From assembly GCA_000739535.1 (NCBI GenBank), contig DF820463.1, forward strand, positions 834,562 to 898,561: a DNA stretch of 64,000 bases, given 5' to 3'. Every line of letters starts with the position of its first letter. Position 1 is the first letter of the stretch. Below the pieces are notes generated by a model. The model was not told the DNA's origin. It did no database searches and worked only from the letters and a program-made list of their open reading frames with translations. This DNA is from Candidatus Vecturithrix granuli. Its GTDB lineage: Bacteria; Moduliflexota; Moduliflexia; Moduliflexales; Moduliflexaceae. This document shows positions 18,248-27,031 of this stretch, in pieces. The position numbers and the translations under genes are program-made.

Positions 18248-19408
18248 TCATCCCGTCGCAAATGAATAGATCAGATACCCCGCGCCCAGGAAAGTCAGCA
18301 ATTGCGCTTCCAGCCGCGACAATTCTCTTTTGGTTCCCAGGGCAATAAAAAAGAGAATGGTGGTGATGAGTAAAAATACCAGGTGTCCGACAATCCCCGA
18401 GTTTAACTGAATGGGTTCGATGAGCGAAGTGATCCCCAGAATCAATAAAATATTAAAAATATTCGAGCCGACAACATTTCCAATTACGAGATCCATCTGA
18501 TTTTTCAAAACGCTGGCAATCGCCGCCGCCAATTCCGGCAGCGATGTGCCGACCCCGATGATCACGCCGACAACCAGCGTTCCTGCTCCCAGACCAACCG
18601 CAATGGCTGTTGCTCCGCTGACCGTAAATTCTCCTCCTAAATATAAACCGGCAATGCCAAGTCCGATCTGACTGAGAGCTTTGAGCCAGGCATGGAATTG
18701 CTCTTGTCTTCCATAGCGTTCCTCATATTTCTGCCCTACCTGCGGATTGGGAGGAACATCGGCAATCACATGAAAGGTATAGAGCAGATACATGCTCAAT
18801 CCTAATAACATCACCAGGCCGTCCTGCGCCGAAAGGTTGGGACGAATAGCAGCATAACCGAATGGAGGAACATCCAACACCTGAAAGATGATCAACAGGG
18901 TTGAGGCGAGCATGACAGGCATTTCAGCCGTAATGACGCTTTTTTGAATGTGAATTCGTCCGGCGATCCAGCCGGCAATCCCGACGACAAATCCCATGTT
19001 CGAGATGTTCGATCCGACAATATTTCCAAACGCCAGATCCGTATTGCTATTCAGAGCGGAAATAATATTCACAAAGAATTCAGGCATACTGGTTCCCAAC
19101 CCGATAATTACCACCCCGATCACGATCGGCGGAATATTCGCCTTGAGCGCAATGACCTCTGCGCCAGAGATTAACACATCGGCCGCGCGAATGAGCAGCA
19201 CGATTCCTAACAGCGCCTGGGCAAGGTGCAGCGAAAAAAAAACAACTACAAGTGCAAGCAGCAATCCGCCCACCTGTGGATAGTTTTTGAAAAACCATTT
19301 TGCCGTGGTCCCGTTGATCTTGTCCTGCCGTTGCCGGAGTTGGATAAATGGTTCGCGTCCTTCCAGAAGCAGTAATCCTATCAATACGATCCAAAATAAC
19401 ACTTCCAT
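18248..19408 (-). CDS. Calcium/sodium antiporter (CaCA family)
   Basis: This inner-membrane protein has about 386 residues and ten or so membrane segments. The two signature alpha-repeats are both present: the first has IGLGTSMPE followed by GNIVGSNISN, the second has GVGTSLPE followed by GNVVGSNIFN. A hydrophilic loop with a Pro- and Arg-rich segment separates the halves. The longest frame starts at 19459, but ATG 19408 has AAAAGGAGG eight bases upstream and is preferred. It exchanges Ca2+ for Na+ or H+; ion specificity is not readable from sequence. Confidence 0.93.
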   Translation of the reverse strand: MEVLFWIVLIGLLLLEGREPFIQLRQRQDKINGTTAKWFFKNYPQVGGLLLALVVVFFSLHLAQALLGIVLLIRAADVLISGAEVIALKANIPPIVIGVVIIGLGTSMPEFFVNIISALNSNTDLAFGNIVGSNISNMGFVVGIAGWIAGRIHIQKSVITAEMPVMLASTLLIIFQVLDVPPFGYAAIRPNLSAQDGLVMLLGLSMYLLYTFHVIADVPPNPQVGQKYEERYGRQEQFHAWLKALSQIGLGIAGLYLGGEFTVSGATAIAVGLGAGTLVVGVIIGVGTSLPELAAAIASVLKNQMDLVIGNVVGSNIFNILLILGITSLIEPIQLNSGIVGHLVFLLITTILFFIALGTKRELSRLEAQLLTFLGAGYLIYSFATG

Positions 19409-19981
19409 AGTGATATCCTCCTTTTTCCTCCCTGAATACGTATATTTAAAACAGCGCAACCCATGCTAAAGTATCAATATATCAATATATATTGATTGTT
19501 CATTCTTTTCAAAAATAAGACAACAAGAATCTGTGATTTTTTATGAAATTCAATTTCTGAATTTGCACTGGAATTTCTGAGAGTGATACCTGTTTCGTCT
19601 CTCATTCTCCGCTCAGATGACTACTTTTCTCGAGAGGCCGATTGAGAGAATTCAGTATATTTCCTGACAAACTGCACAAAAATTTGAAAATTTTTAAAAA
19701 AATATGACCAAACTACGGACCCTGGCATCAACTTTGAATATACTTAGAAGAGAGTGATACATGACATAAATATTGATTTCCCGGAAGATATTGGTGAAGA
19801 GTGGAGTCCTTTAAGTAAATGGCGCAGGTTTTCCTCCTCCTGCTGTCGTTTAGCTTCCCTCCTGTCTAATCCAGGATTTCACCTCAGCAGTGTATCTCCG
19901 GTTAATCCCATAGTTTCCGTTCGGTTCAGGGGTGGCCCCCCTACCCTCTGTTTACCGGCGGAAATTATGGGGAATAGATGA
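19409..19981. other. Long intergenic region with AT palindrome
   Basis: The segment holds a perfect 16-base palindrome ATCAATATATATTGAT at 19481-19496, about 75 bases upstream of the antiporter start, a possible operator. The right part is pyrimidine-rich and precedes the lipoprotein gene. I looked for riboswitch cores, including the cobalamin box, because a TonB receptor follows, and found none. Confidence 0.4.
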
Positions 19982-20449
19982 ATGAATATGAAACAACAAC
20001 AGAAAAAATTATTAGGCATCGTTTTGATCGCTTTTCTGATAGGATTGACAGGGTGTGAGTCGGATCGGAGTACTGACCCCATTCTCCCCGGAGAAAAAGC
20101 CGTATTAGTGATCTCGTTTTCCTCGAATCCAGTGTATGAAACGTCGAGTGGGAAATTTAAATATATCATTTTTATAGATGAAGTGAATGATACCGGAGCG
20201 ACAATTACCTCTGTGAAACTGGAAACGGTTGATGGAGAAGGGAATGTGACCGATACTGATCGACATGATGAGGCCTGGGTTCGCAGAACCTTCGGAACAT
20301 CTTATATTCGGCCGATGGGACGGCTGATGGCTAATATCGAATTAAACGCGGCATACGGCAGTGAAAGAGAAACCTGGTGGCTGAGAGGAACTGATGATGA
20401 GGGTAATTCGTTTGAATATCAGGGATCGGTTGAATTGATCAGTCGCTAG
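19982..20449 (+). CDS. Small lipoprotein
   Basis: The protein has 155 residues. Basic residues, the hydrophobic LLGIVLIAFLI and the lipobox GLTGC (Cys about 22) make it a lipoprotein. The mature part looks beta-rich (immunoglobulin-like alternation) and carries several acidic stretches; no family is recognised. ATG 19982 is used; ATG 19988 is also possible. It lies 127 bases upstream of the TonB receptor gene and could share its regulation. Confidence 0.7.
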   Translation: MNMKQQQKKLLGIVLIAFLIGLTGCESDRSTDPILPGEKAVLVISFSSNPVYETSSGKFKYIIFIDEVNDTGATITSVKLETVDGEGNVTDTDRHDEAWVRRTFGTSYIRPMGRLMANIELNAAYGSERETWWLRGTDDEGNSFEYQGSVELISR

Positions 20450-20514
20450 CCCCTTACAACGCATTCATTCAAAGGATGGAGAGAAAAATTGCTTGCGTTT
20501 TTTGTTGGGTTTGA

Positions 20515-20581
20515 TACATGGTGAATAGAAATGACTTTATCCCAGTATTGTTCAAAGGATAACACATATATTCACCATGTA
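20515..20581 (+). promoter_or_regulatory. Inverted repeat covering the TonB receptor start codon
   Basis: The arms TACATGGTGAATA (20515-20527) and TATTCACCATGTA (20569-20581) are perfect 13-base complements. The right arm includes the first ATG of the receptor. The loop contains AAAGGA, the only plausible ribosome-binding site, which is otherwise too far from the ATG. It could control translation as a hairpin or be a dyad operator. Confidence 0.55.
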
Positions 20582-22961
20582 CCGTATGAAACATCAGACA
20601 TTTTATTTCCTTCAAAGCCTGTTCGCACGTCTTCAATATGGAAGACGCCCCCTTTTTTCTTCTTGTTATCAAGCATCGTCACCCATTTCTATTGTTATTA
20701 TTCTCGTTCTGGGGGTTTTTCTCTTTGTAATAGATGGTTTTTCCTCCTTCTCTGCGGTTGAGGCAAAATCGCCGCCAACATCTGAAGCACTCCTCGAAGA
20801 AAGCGACAAGGCGACGGAAGAAACTTCAGAGCTTTCCCTGTTTGAAAGCATTCCGGTGGTGGTAACCGCCTCCAAACGGCCAGAACGCATCTCCAAAGCT
20901 GCTTCGATTATCAGTGTGATTACAGAAGAAGACATCGAACAGATGGGCGCCAGAACCATTATGGAAGTATTACGAACTATTCCGGGAGTGGAGATCATAC
21001 AAGATCTCAGTTATATTTCCCAGATTGTGGTGCGAGGCTTCCGTTCAGAGACGTCATCAGGGGTCAAAATTTTGATTGATGGGCATTCGCTCAATGATCC
21101 CTTAAGTGGAGGCGCAACCTGGTTTTACGATGATCTTCCCTTGAAAAACGTTCGGCGCATTGAAATTATTCGTGGGCCAGCCTCTGCGATTTATGGCGCC
21201 AATGCCTTTGTCAGCGTCGTCAATATTATCACCAAAAGTGCGTACGATATTGATGGGATTGATATATCTATTGGGGGGAGCAATTTCCAGACCATTAATC
21301 CCTCATTTCTTTTTGGAAAGATTCTCAACGAGCTTGAAGTTACCTTATACGCCGACTATTATACGACCGATGGCGCTGATCTTTTTTTCAAAGAGGATGC
21401 GCTGTCCACGTATGATCGTTATACTGCCCTCGATGAAATTGAGCCAATTTCCCTCGCTCCCCGAGAGTTTCGGGATGCTCGAGAAAAAATTGATCTGGCC
21501 TATACGCTGCGTTATCGTGGATTCTCGCTGCGCGGCAGGTTTATGAATAAACATCGTGAACCATTTCTTCCGTATTTTAACGATTTAGCCGCGCTCAACG
21601 ATACCTCAGAGGAAGACCTGCGCCACGCCTATACAGAAATGGAATATCGCCGATTCCTTACAGAACGCCTGGAATTCAGCACCAAAGGTTACGTTGACTA
21701 TTTTCAGGTTGATACGCGTGAACAATTTGCGCAGGGCTTGACACTTTTTGACACTGGAGGGCAAATTCTCGGGCAATATCCGAATGGACTGATCACAAAA
21801 GTCTATGCCCAGGCATACCGTATTGGCCTGGAAGAACAGATCAATTTGCGTTTATTAAAAAATAATGATCTCACTTTAGGAGCAGCGTATGAATATTGGA
21901 AGATTTACAATGCATCCCTTCTGACTAACTCAGCCAGTCTCGATCTAGGGTATCCTCCCGATAAACTCTTGAATATTGAGGATATTGACCCGGATATCGA
22001 TCTCTCTGAATCCAGGACCATCATCTCGATTTTTGCGCAGGATACCTGGAAAATTCGCAATACCCTGGATCTGACGCTTGGATTGCGTGGTGATTTTTTC
22101 AGTGATATGGGAGGAGTGTTCACCCCCAAGGCCGGAATGGTCTATCAGGCGACGCCTTCACTTAATCTGAAAGCCTTGTTTGGTTCAGCCTTTCGCCTCT
22201 CATCTTTTTTAGAATCTGTGGATTACGAATCAGATCAGGATACAACCGAAGAACTGCGCACGTTTGAAATCGGCGCGAGCTATCAACCGCTGGAATGGTT
22301 ACTGGCCGAGATGAATTATTTTTATACCGATATTAATGAACTCATCCAGGTGACAGAAGGAGAAGATACCGGCTCATATCCGATTGAGACGACGCGAATT
22401 TATCAAAATATTGGAGGCATTGATGTGCATGGTGTGGAATTCGAATTACAAGGGACAAGTGAAAAGGAAATCGGATTAGGCATTATTCCCAGAATTATGC
22501 ACACCTCTTTTCGTCTGAATTATTCGTATCAGGATGCCAGAGATGCTGAAACTCATCAAAAAGTTCCTAATATCGCTCGCCATAAAGCGAATTTGGGCAT
22601 CGGATTCAAGTTGTCTGCCGAAAAACGTCCGGATGACCGCATGAATACCCTCGGCATTTTTCGTACTTTTAGTGATGTCTTTTCATTATACTTTAACCTG
22701 CTGCTGTGTGGAGAACGAGAACGAAGCGTTGATGATGTGCGCGACTCGCTCTCTGGGTATCATGTACTCGATATGACCTTAACCACTCATGATCTATTTC
22801 ATAAAGGGGTCAATCTTTCATTCTCCATTAAGAACATGTTGAATAAAAAATATTACGATCCGTCGCCCGAATTGAGCGCAAAAACCTGGCAGACAACTAT
22901 TCCCGGCGATTTTCCGTATCCCGGGCGGACTTATGTTCTTGAACTCCGTTACACATTTTAA
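20577..22961 (+). CDS. TonB-dependent outer-membrane receptor
   Basis: The protein has 794 residues with an atypically long N-terminal extension before a signal-like hydrophobic segment (ISIVIILVLGVFLFVIDGF, about 37-56). A TonB-box-like IPVVVTASKR follows at about 90-100, then the plug domain (ISVITEEDIEQMGARTIMEVLRTIPG ... VVRGFRS ... RIEIIRGPASAIYGANAF). The rest is a beta barrel ending in aromatic RYTF as usual. It imports a siderophore, vitamin or carbohydrate using TonB energy; the ligand is unknown. ATG 20577 or 20586 could be the start. The next gene, a binding protein, begins 10 bases later, suggesting linked uptake. Confidence 0.92.
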   Translation: MYRMKHQTFYFLQSLFARLQYGRRPLFSSCYQASSPISIVIILVLGVFLFVIDGFSSFSAVEAKSPPTSEALLEESDKATEETSELSLFESIPVVVTASKRPERISKAASIISVITEEDIEQMGARTIMEVLRTIPGVEIIQDLSYISQIVVRGFRSETSSGVKILIDGHSLNDPLSGGATWFYDDLPLKNVRRIEIIRGPASAIYGANAFVSVVNIITKSAYDIDGIDISIGGSNFQTINPSFLFGKILNELEVTLYADYYTTDGADLFFKEDALSTYDRYTALDEIEPISLAPREFRDAREKIDLAYTLRYRGFSLRGRFMNKHREPFLPYFNDLAALNDTSEEDLRHAYTEMEYRRFLTERLEFSTKGYVDYFQVDTREQFAQGLTLFDTGGQILGQYPNGLITKVYAQAYRIGLEEQINLRLLKNNDLTLGAAYEYWKIYNASLLTNSASLDLGYPPDKLLNIEDIDPDIDLSESRTIISIFAQDTWKIRNTLDLTLGLRGDFFSDMGGVFTPKAGMVYQATPSLNLKALFGSAFRLSSFLESVDYESDQDTTEELRTFEIGASYQPLEWLLAEMNYFYTDINELIQVTEGEDTGSYPIETTRIYQNIGGIDVHGVEFELQGTSEKEIGLGIIPRIMHTSFRLNYSYQDARDAETHQKVPNIARHKANLGIGFKLSAEKRPDDRMNTLGIFRTFSDVFSLYFNLLLCGERERSVDDVRDSLSGYHVLDMTLTTHDLFHKGVNLSFSIKNMLNKKYYDPSPELSAKTWQTTIPGDFPYPGRTYVLELRYTF

Positions 22962-22971
22962 TCAGCAACGC

Positions 22972-23976
22972 ATGAAAGTATTTCGTCAGAGTAAATACCG
23001 TTTTGATCTTTTGACGAGTATCGCGCTGAGGCTCGCGTATGGAATCGTGATTCTTGGGGTGCTTACGCCAGGGATACAAGGTTGGTCTGCTGAACCATCC
23101 ACCTCGCGCAACGTAACCATCGCGATTGTGCAACCTCAAAATGTTCATGCGTACCAGGAAGCGGTCAATGGATTTCTCACCACGCTGAGTGCGAATTTTT
23201 CTTCGTCAGTGAATATCATGGTATATGATAGTCCGGAAGGATTATACAAAACCCTCAAACCACTCTCCGATTCAGCAGAACAGACTGGAATAGATTTGAT
23301 TGTCACCATCGGTACTAACGCCACTTCCGAGGTTTCCAGAACAATTCAACATCTTCCGATCGTGTTTTCGATGGTTCTTGATCCTGAGACGGTGGTGCAA
23401 CATCGACGTGATATGGTGGGCGCGTCCTTGAACATTCCTGTAGAACTTCAACTGAAATTCATCAAAGAAATTCTGCCAGCCGCCAAAACGGTCGGCGTCA
23501 TTTACGATCCCAACCGAAATACCGATTATGTGCAGCGCCTTCGCGCCTTTGCTGCGCCCCTTCGTTTAGAAATCAAGGCGTTTCCAGTGACATCGCAAAA
23601 AGAAATTCCTCAGGCATTGAACAGCGTAAGAGCAAAAACAGACGTGCTGTTGGGAATCGTTGACAATACGGTCTATACCTCGCGCACCACCGAATTTATT
23701 ATCCGCTTTACTATCCAGGAACAACTGCCCTTCATTGGTCTGTCGCTTTCCTATGTCAAAGCCGGAGCCTTATGTTCCCTGGTGTTTGACAATTATGATA
23801 TTGGACGGCAGACCGCAGAATTAGCCCAAAAAATTCTTACGGGCGTCTCGCCTGCCACGCTTCAGATCACGACGCCTGAAAAGCTTGATATTGCGCTGAA
23901 TCTCAGGACGGCGAAGATTGTAGGGGTCTCCATTCCAAAACAGATCCAGCGTAACGCCGCGATTGTATATGAATAG
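22972..23976 (+). CDS. ABC-type substrate-binding protein (PF04392-like)
   Basis: About 334 residues from ATG 22972; a longer frame from 22933 would overlap the receptor gene. A signal peptide (IALRLAYGIVILGVL, cleavage near GWSA) is followed by a two-lobed periplasmic-binding fold: VTIAIVQPQNVHAYQEAVNGF, DLIVTIGTNATSEV, TVGVIYDPNRNTDYVQRL and VSIPKQIQRNA near the end. These features match the 'ABC transporter substrate-binding protein' group often found without a matching ATPase or beside sensor kinases. No permease or ATPase is adjacent. Its stop overlaps the start of a membrane sensor kinase, so I infer a sensory role. Confidence 0.85.
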   Translation: MKVFRQSKYRFDLLTSIALRLAYGIVILGVLTPGIQGWSAEPSTSRNVTIAIVQPQNVHAYQEAVNGFLTTLSANFSSSVNIMVYDSPEGLYKTLKPLSDSAEQTGIDLIVTIGTNATSEVSRTIQHLPIVFSMVLDPETVVQHRRDMVGASLNIPVELQLKFIKEILPAAKTVGVIYDPNRNTDYVQRLRAFAAPLRLEIKAFPVTSQKEIPQALNSVRAKTDVLLGIVDNTVYTSRTTEFIIRFTIQEQLPFIGLSLSYVKAGALCSLVFDNYDIGRQTAELAQKILTGVSPATLQITTPEKLDIALNLRTAKIVGVSIPKQIQRNAAIVYE

Positions 23977-25735
23977 AAAAAAACAGATTACGCTCAACCA
24001 GATTTTCACGATCTCACTCACCTTGTTTGCCTTGTGCCTGATTGGCGCAGTCACCTGGTTTTTTTACCGTCAGCAGTATGCCGTGCTTTCGGGCGAATTA
24101 CAGCGGCACGGACGCGCCCTGGCGGAAAATTTGGCCTATAATAGTGAATATGGATTGTTATTTCTCGACCTGAATGGTCTGGGAAAATTAGTAGATGGCG
24201 TGGTCCAGGATCGGGACGTGCAGTTTGCCATGATCGTCAATACACAGGGGGTAATTGTCGCTGAAAAAGCGTTAAGTTCCCTGCCGGAACTCCAAAAGAA
24301 AATTCAAGAACGGGTGACGGAAATTCTGGATCTCTTAAAAGCCGGCAATGATCAGCCGCGTCCTCCTGCTCTCTATTTTACCGAACATTATGAAGGACTG
24401 TATCATATTTTTGCGCCCGTATTTGTCCCAACAGTTGATGTTGATGCGGAAAACCAGGTTATTACAGATGCACTTCCTTCAATATCTCCGCCACCTGAGC
24501 ACTCTGGCCCTCGAGAACTCCTGGGACTGGTCGTTGTGGGTATTTCTTTCGAACGCGTGACCACGTTTTTGAAAGAAATCCAATTTCAGGTGTTGGGACT
24601 CGCCCTTTTCATCGTCGTACTTTCGATTATCGTCTCACGTTTTCTGGTCAATGCTATTAGTCGTCCGATCGAAACGCTGGCCGAAGGGACGCGCCGGATT
24701 GCCCGCGGCGATTTGACCCAGGATGTCAATATTCGCACTCCGGGAGAAATCGGCGAACTGGCGGAATCTTTTAATCACATGATGCACGATTTACAGGCAT
24801 CACGCCAAGAGCTTGAACTCTGGGCGCAAACCCTGGAAAACAGAGTACGAGAACGTACGCATGAGATTGAAGAGAAAAATCAACGCTTAACCGAATTGAT
24901 TGAAAAAATGAAGCGGATCCAGGAACAACTGGTACACTCTGAAAAAATGGCATCGCTGGGGCAGCTTGTCGCGGGAATCGCCCACGAAATCAATAATCCT
25001 GTCAATTTTATTTCCGCTAATATCACCCCCTTAAAAAATTATGTGAATGAGATTAAAACCTTGATCAACCTGTACGATCAGAAATGCCTGCTGCACGAAC
25101 ACGCCCGGCAAGAAGTGCAGCAATATAAAGCAGAGGTTGATTTTACTTTTCTCATCGAGGATCTGGATGATCTGCTGGATGATATGGAAACCGGGGCAAG
25201 CCGTATTAAACGCATTGTTCAGGATTTACGCAATTTTTCCCGTCTGGATGAAGCCGAATTGAAAGTGATTGATGTGCATGAGAGTTTAAATACCACCTTA
25301 AATCTTCTCGGTCATCTCTACGAAAAGCGGGTTATGGTTCATAAACAGTATGGAAATATTCCTCCGTTAGAATGTTACGCCGGACAACTCAACCAGGTGT
25401 TCATGAATATTCTGGCAAATGCTGCGCAAGCCTGTGCCGATAAAGGCAATGTCTGGATTAGCACTCAAAGCGATGCCACCCATACCATCATCTCGATTCG
25501 TGACGATGGCAAAGGGATTCCGGAGGAAACACTCCCTAAAATTTTCGATCCTTTTTTTACCACGAAAGATGTTGGAGAAGGAACAGGTTTAGGCTTGTCA
25601 ATTTCTTATGGGATTATTGAAAAACATCATGGCGAAATTAGCGTCAGGAGCCAGGTTGGAGTCGGAACGGAATTTCGCATTCGTATTCCACAGCATTTAT
25701 CGCAAACCCTGAGAAATTTGAAAAGTGAGAATTGA
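23969..25735 (+). CDS. Membrane sensor histidine kinase (HAMP-HisKA)
   Basis: The protein has about 588 residues. ATG 23969 overlaps the stop of the binding-protein gene. It has a membrane helix (about 12-30), a periplasmic sensor region (about 31-200), a second helix (about 205-228), a HAMP domain, a coiled coil, an H-box AHEINNPVNF and an HATPase domain (NILANAAQACAD, DDGKGIPEE, GLGLSISYGI). The periplasmic part probably reads the state of the binding protein encoded directly upstream. The downstream receiver-kinase gene lies about 45 bases further and is a likely partner. Confidence 0.92.
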   Translation: MNRKKQITLNQIFTISLTLFALCLIGAVTWFFYRQQYAVLSGELQRHGRALAENLAYNSEYGLLFLDLNGLGKLVDGVVQDRDVQFAMIVNTQGVIVAEKALSSLPELQKKIQERVTEILDLLKAGNDQPRPPALYFTEHYEGLYHIFAPVFVPTVDVDAENQVITDALPSISPPPEHSGPRELLGLVVVGISFERVTTFLKEIQFQVLGLALFIVVLSIIVSRFLVNAISRPIETLAEGTRRIARGDLTQDVNIRTPGEIGELAESFNHMMHDLQASRQELELWAQTLENRVRERTHEIEEKNQRLTELIEKMKRIQEQLVHSEKMASLGQLVAGIAHEINNPVNFISANITPLKNYVNEIKTLINLYDQKCLLHEHARQEVQQYKAEVDFTFLIEDLDDLLDDMETGASRIKRIVQDLRNFSRLDEAELKVIDVHESLNTTLNLLGHLYEKRVMVHKQYGNIPPLECYAGQLNQVFMNILANAAQACADKGNVWISTQSDATHTIISIRDDGKGIPEETLPKIFDPFFTTKDVGEGTGLGLSISYGIIEKHHGEISVRSQVGVGTEFRIRIPQHLSQTLRNLKSEN

Positions 25736-25781
25736 TCTTCAATACGCAATAGTCAATTCTCAATTCTCAATAGTGAGAGGC
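25735..25781. repeat. CAATTCTCAAT short intergenic repeat (copy 1)
   Basis: The segment is built from TCAATACGCAATAGTCAATTCTCAATT-type units and ends TCAATAGTGAG. A very similar block precedes the debranching-enzyme gene at about 39823-39893, and a shorter one lies at 44840-44862. In each case a start codon follows closely. Confidence 0.6.
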
Positions 25782-26951
25782 ATGGAAAAACAGACAATTT
25801 TATATGTTGACGATGATCAAGAAAATTTGCGAGCCTTTCGACGATTATTTCGCAAGCACTATGACGTACTGATAGCCGAATCAGGAGCAGAAGGCTTACA
25901 ACTGCTTGAAGCGCATGCCCCGATTCCCGTCATTATTACGGATCAGCGGATGCCCGAGATGACTGGCATCGAATTTTTGGAACAGAGCATTCGGATTTCC
26001 CCTCATTCCGTTCGCATGATTATCACCGGCTTCACCGATGTGCAGGCTTTGATTGATTCGATCAATACCGGAAGCGTGTATCGTTATATTACCAAACCCT
26101 GGGATGAGCAAGACCTGTATGTCACGATCAAACGAGCGGTTGAAAATTACGAATTGAAAGCTCATAACGCCCAACTCCTCATTGATCTCCAGCGTCAGAA
26201 TGAAGCGTTAGAGCAATCATATCGGCAACTTCGAGAAACTCAGGACAAATTGATCGAATCAGAGAAAATGGCGTCAATCGGACGTCTTGCATCGCGTATC
26301 GCCCACGAGCTGCGTAATCCGATTCAAGGCATCCGCATGGGCATCGAATGGCTTCAACAGGATCTCCAGCATGATCAACGCTTTACCACCACCCTTCAGC
26401 ATATTGATCAGGAGATTCTTGCCGTCAACACCATTGTGCAGGATTTATTGGAATATGCACGCGACATGAAATTTGAATATACTGAAACCGATCTGTACAG
26501 CCTGCTTGATGGCATTCTATTCAACCTGTCGGATAAACTGTCGGAACGTCATCTTACCGTCCGCACGCACTATGACGACGTTGGTATGGTAGTAGTGGAT
26601 GGCATCCGCTTGCGGCAGGCCCTGCTCAATCTGGTGCAAAATGCTATTGAAGCCATGCCGGAAAACGGGACCTTAACTCTCTCCGTCACCTTGCAAGACG
26701 AGCAACAGATCGCTATCATCATTCAGGATACCGGCTGTGGTATGAGCCAAGAACAACAGCAACGCATTTTTGAGCCATTTTACACAACGAAAGATAAAGG
26801 GGTCGGACTCGGTATGTCCATCGTGCACAAAATCATTGAAGCCCACGGCGGCCAAATTCAGCTTGAAAGCCAGCAAGGGCAAGGAACTCGCGTGACCCTC
26901 CTCCTTCCCAAACATTTTTCTCCAAAAGGGATAAAAAGCTTGACACCCTGA
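25782..26951 (+). CDS. Receiver-histidine kinase
   Basis: About 389 residues from ATG 25782, which has GAGAGG just upstream; the longer frame from a GTG at 25725 runs through a repeat and is less likely. It has a receiver (VDDDQENLRAF, phosphoacceptor in IITDQRMPEMTG, conserved Lys in ITKPWDEQDL), a coiled coil, an H-box AHELRNPIQG and an HATPase with LVQNAIEAMPENG and GLGMSIVHKI. The DQRMP form is common in receivers acting in phosphorelays. It ends a putative uptake and sensing operon (TonB receptor, binding protein, sensor kinase, this gene) that contains no DNA-binding output protein. Confidence 0.9.
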   Translation: MEKQTILYVDDDQENLRAFRRLFRKHYDVLIAESGAEGLQLLEAHAPIPVIITDQRMPEMTGIEFLEQSIRISPHSVRMIITGFTDVQALIDSINTGSVYRYITKPWDEQDLYVTIKRAVENYELKAHNAQLLIDLQRQNEALEQSYRQLRETQDKLIESEKMASIGRLASRIAHELRNPIQGIRMGIEWLQQDLQHDQRFTTTLQHIDQEILAVNTIVQDLLEYARDMKFEYTETDLYSLLDGILFNLSDKLSERHLTVRTHYDDVGMVVVDGIRLRQALLNLVQNAIEAMPENGTLTLSVTLQDEQQIAIIIQDTGCGMSQEQQQRIFEPFYTTKDKGVGLGMSIVHKIIEAHGGQIQLESQQGQGTRVTLLLPKHFSPKGIKSLTP

Positions 26952-27031
26952 AATTTTTCGATGTACGTTCTTTGCATAAAGCGCAAAGCGAATTGATCAC
27001 CAACAATTCGCAATGAAGGAGGTGTTGAGAC

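Noticed and set aside
19754-19981. 75-codon frame in the spacer before the lipoprotein, and a possible riboswitch
   Set aside because: Composition is unlike coding sequence; no cobalamin, TPP or other riboswitch core found by eye.
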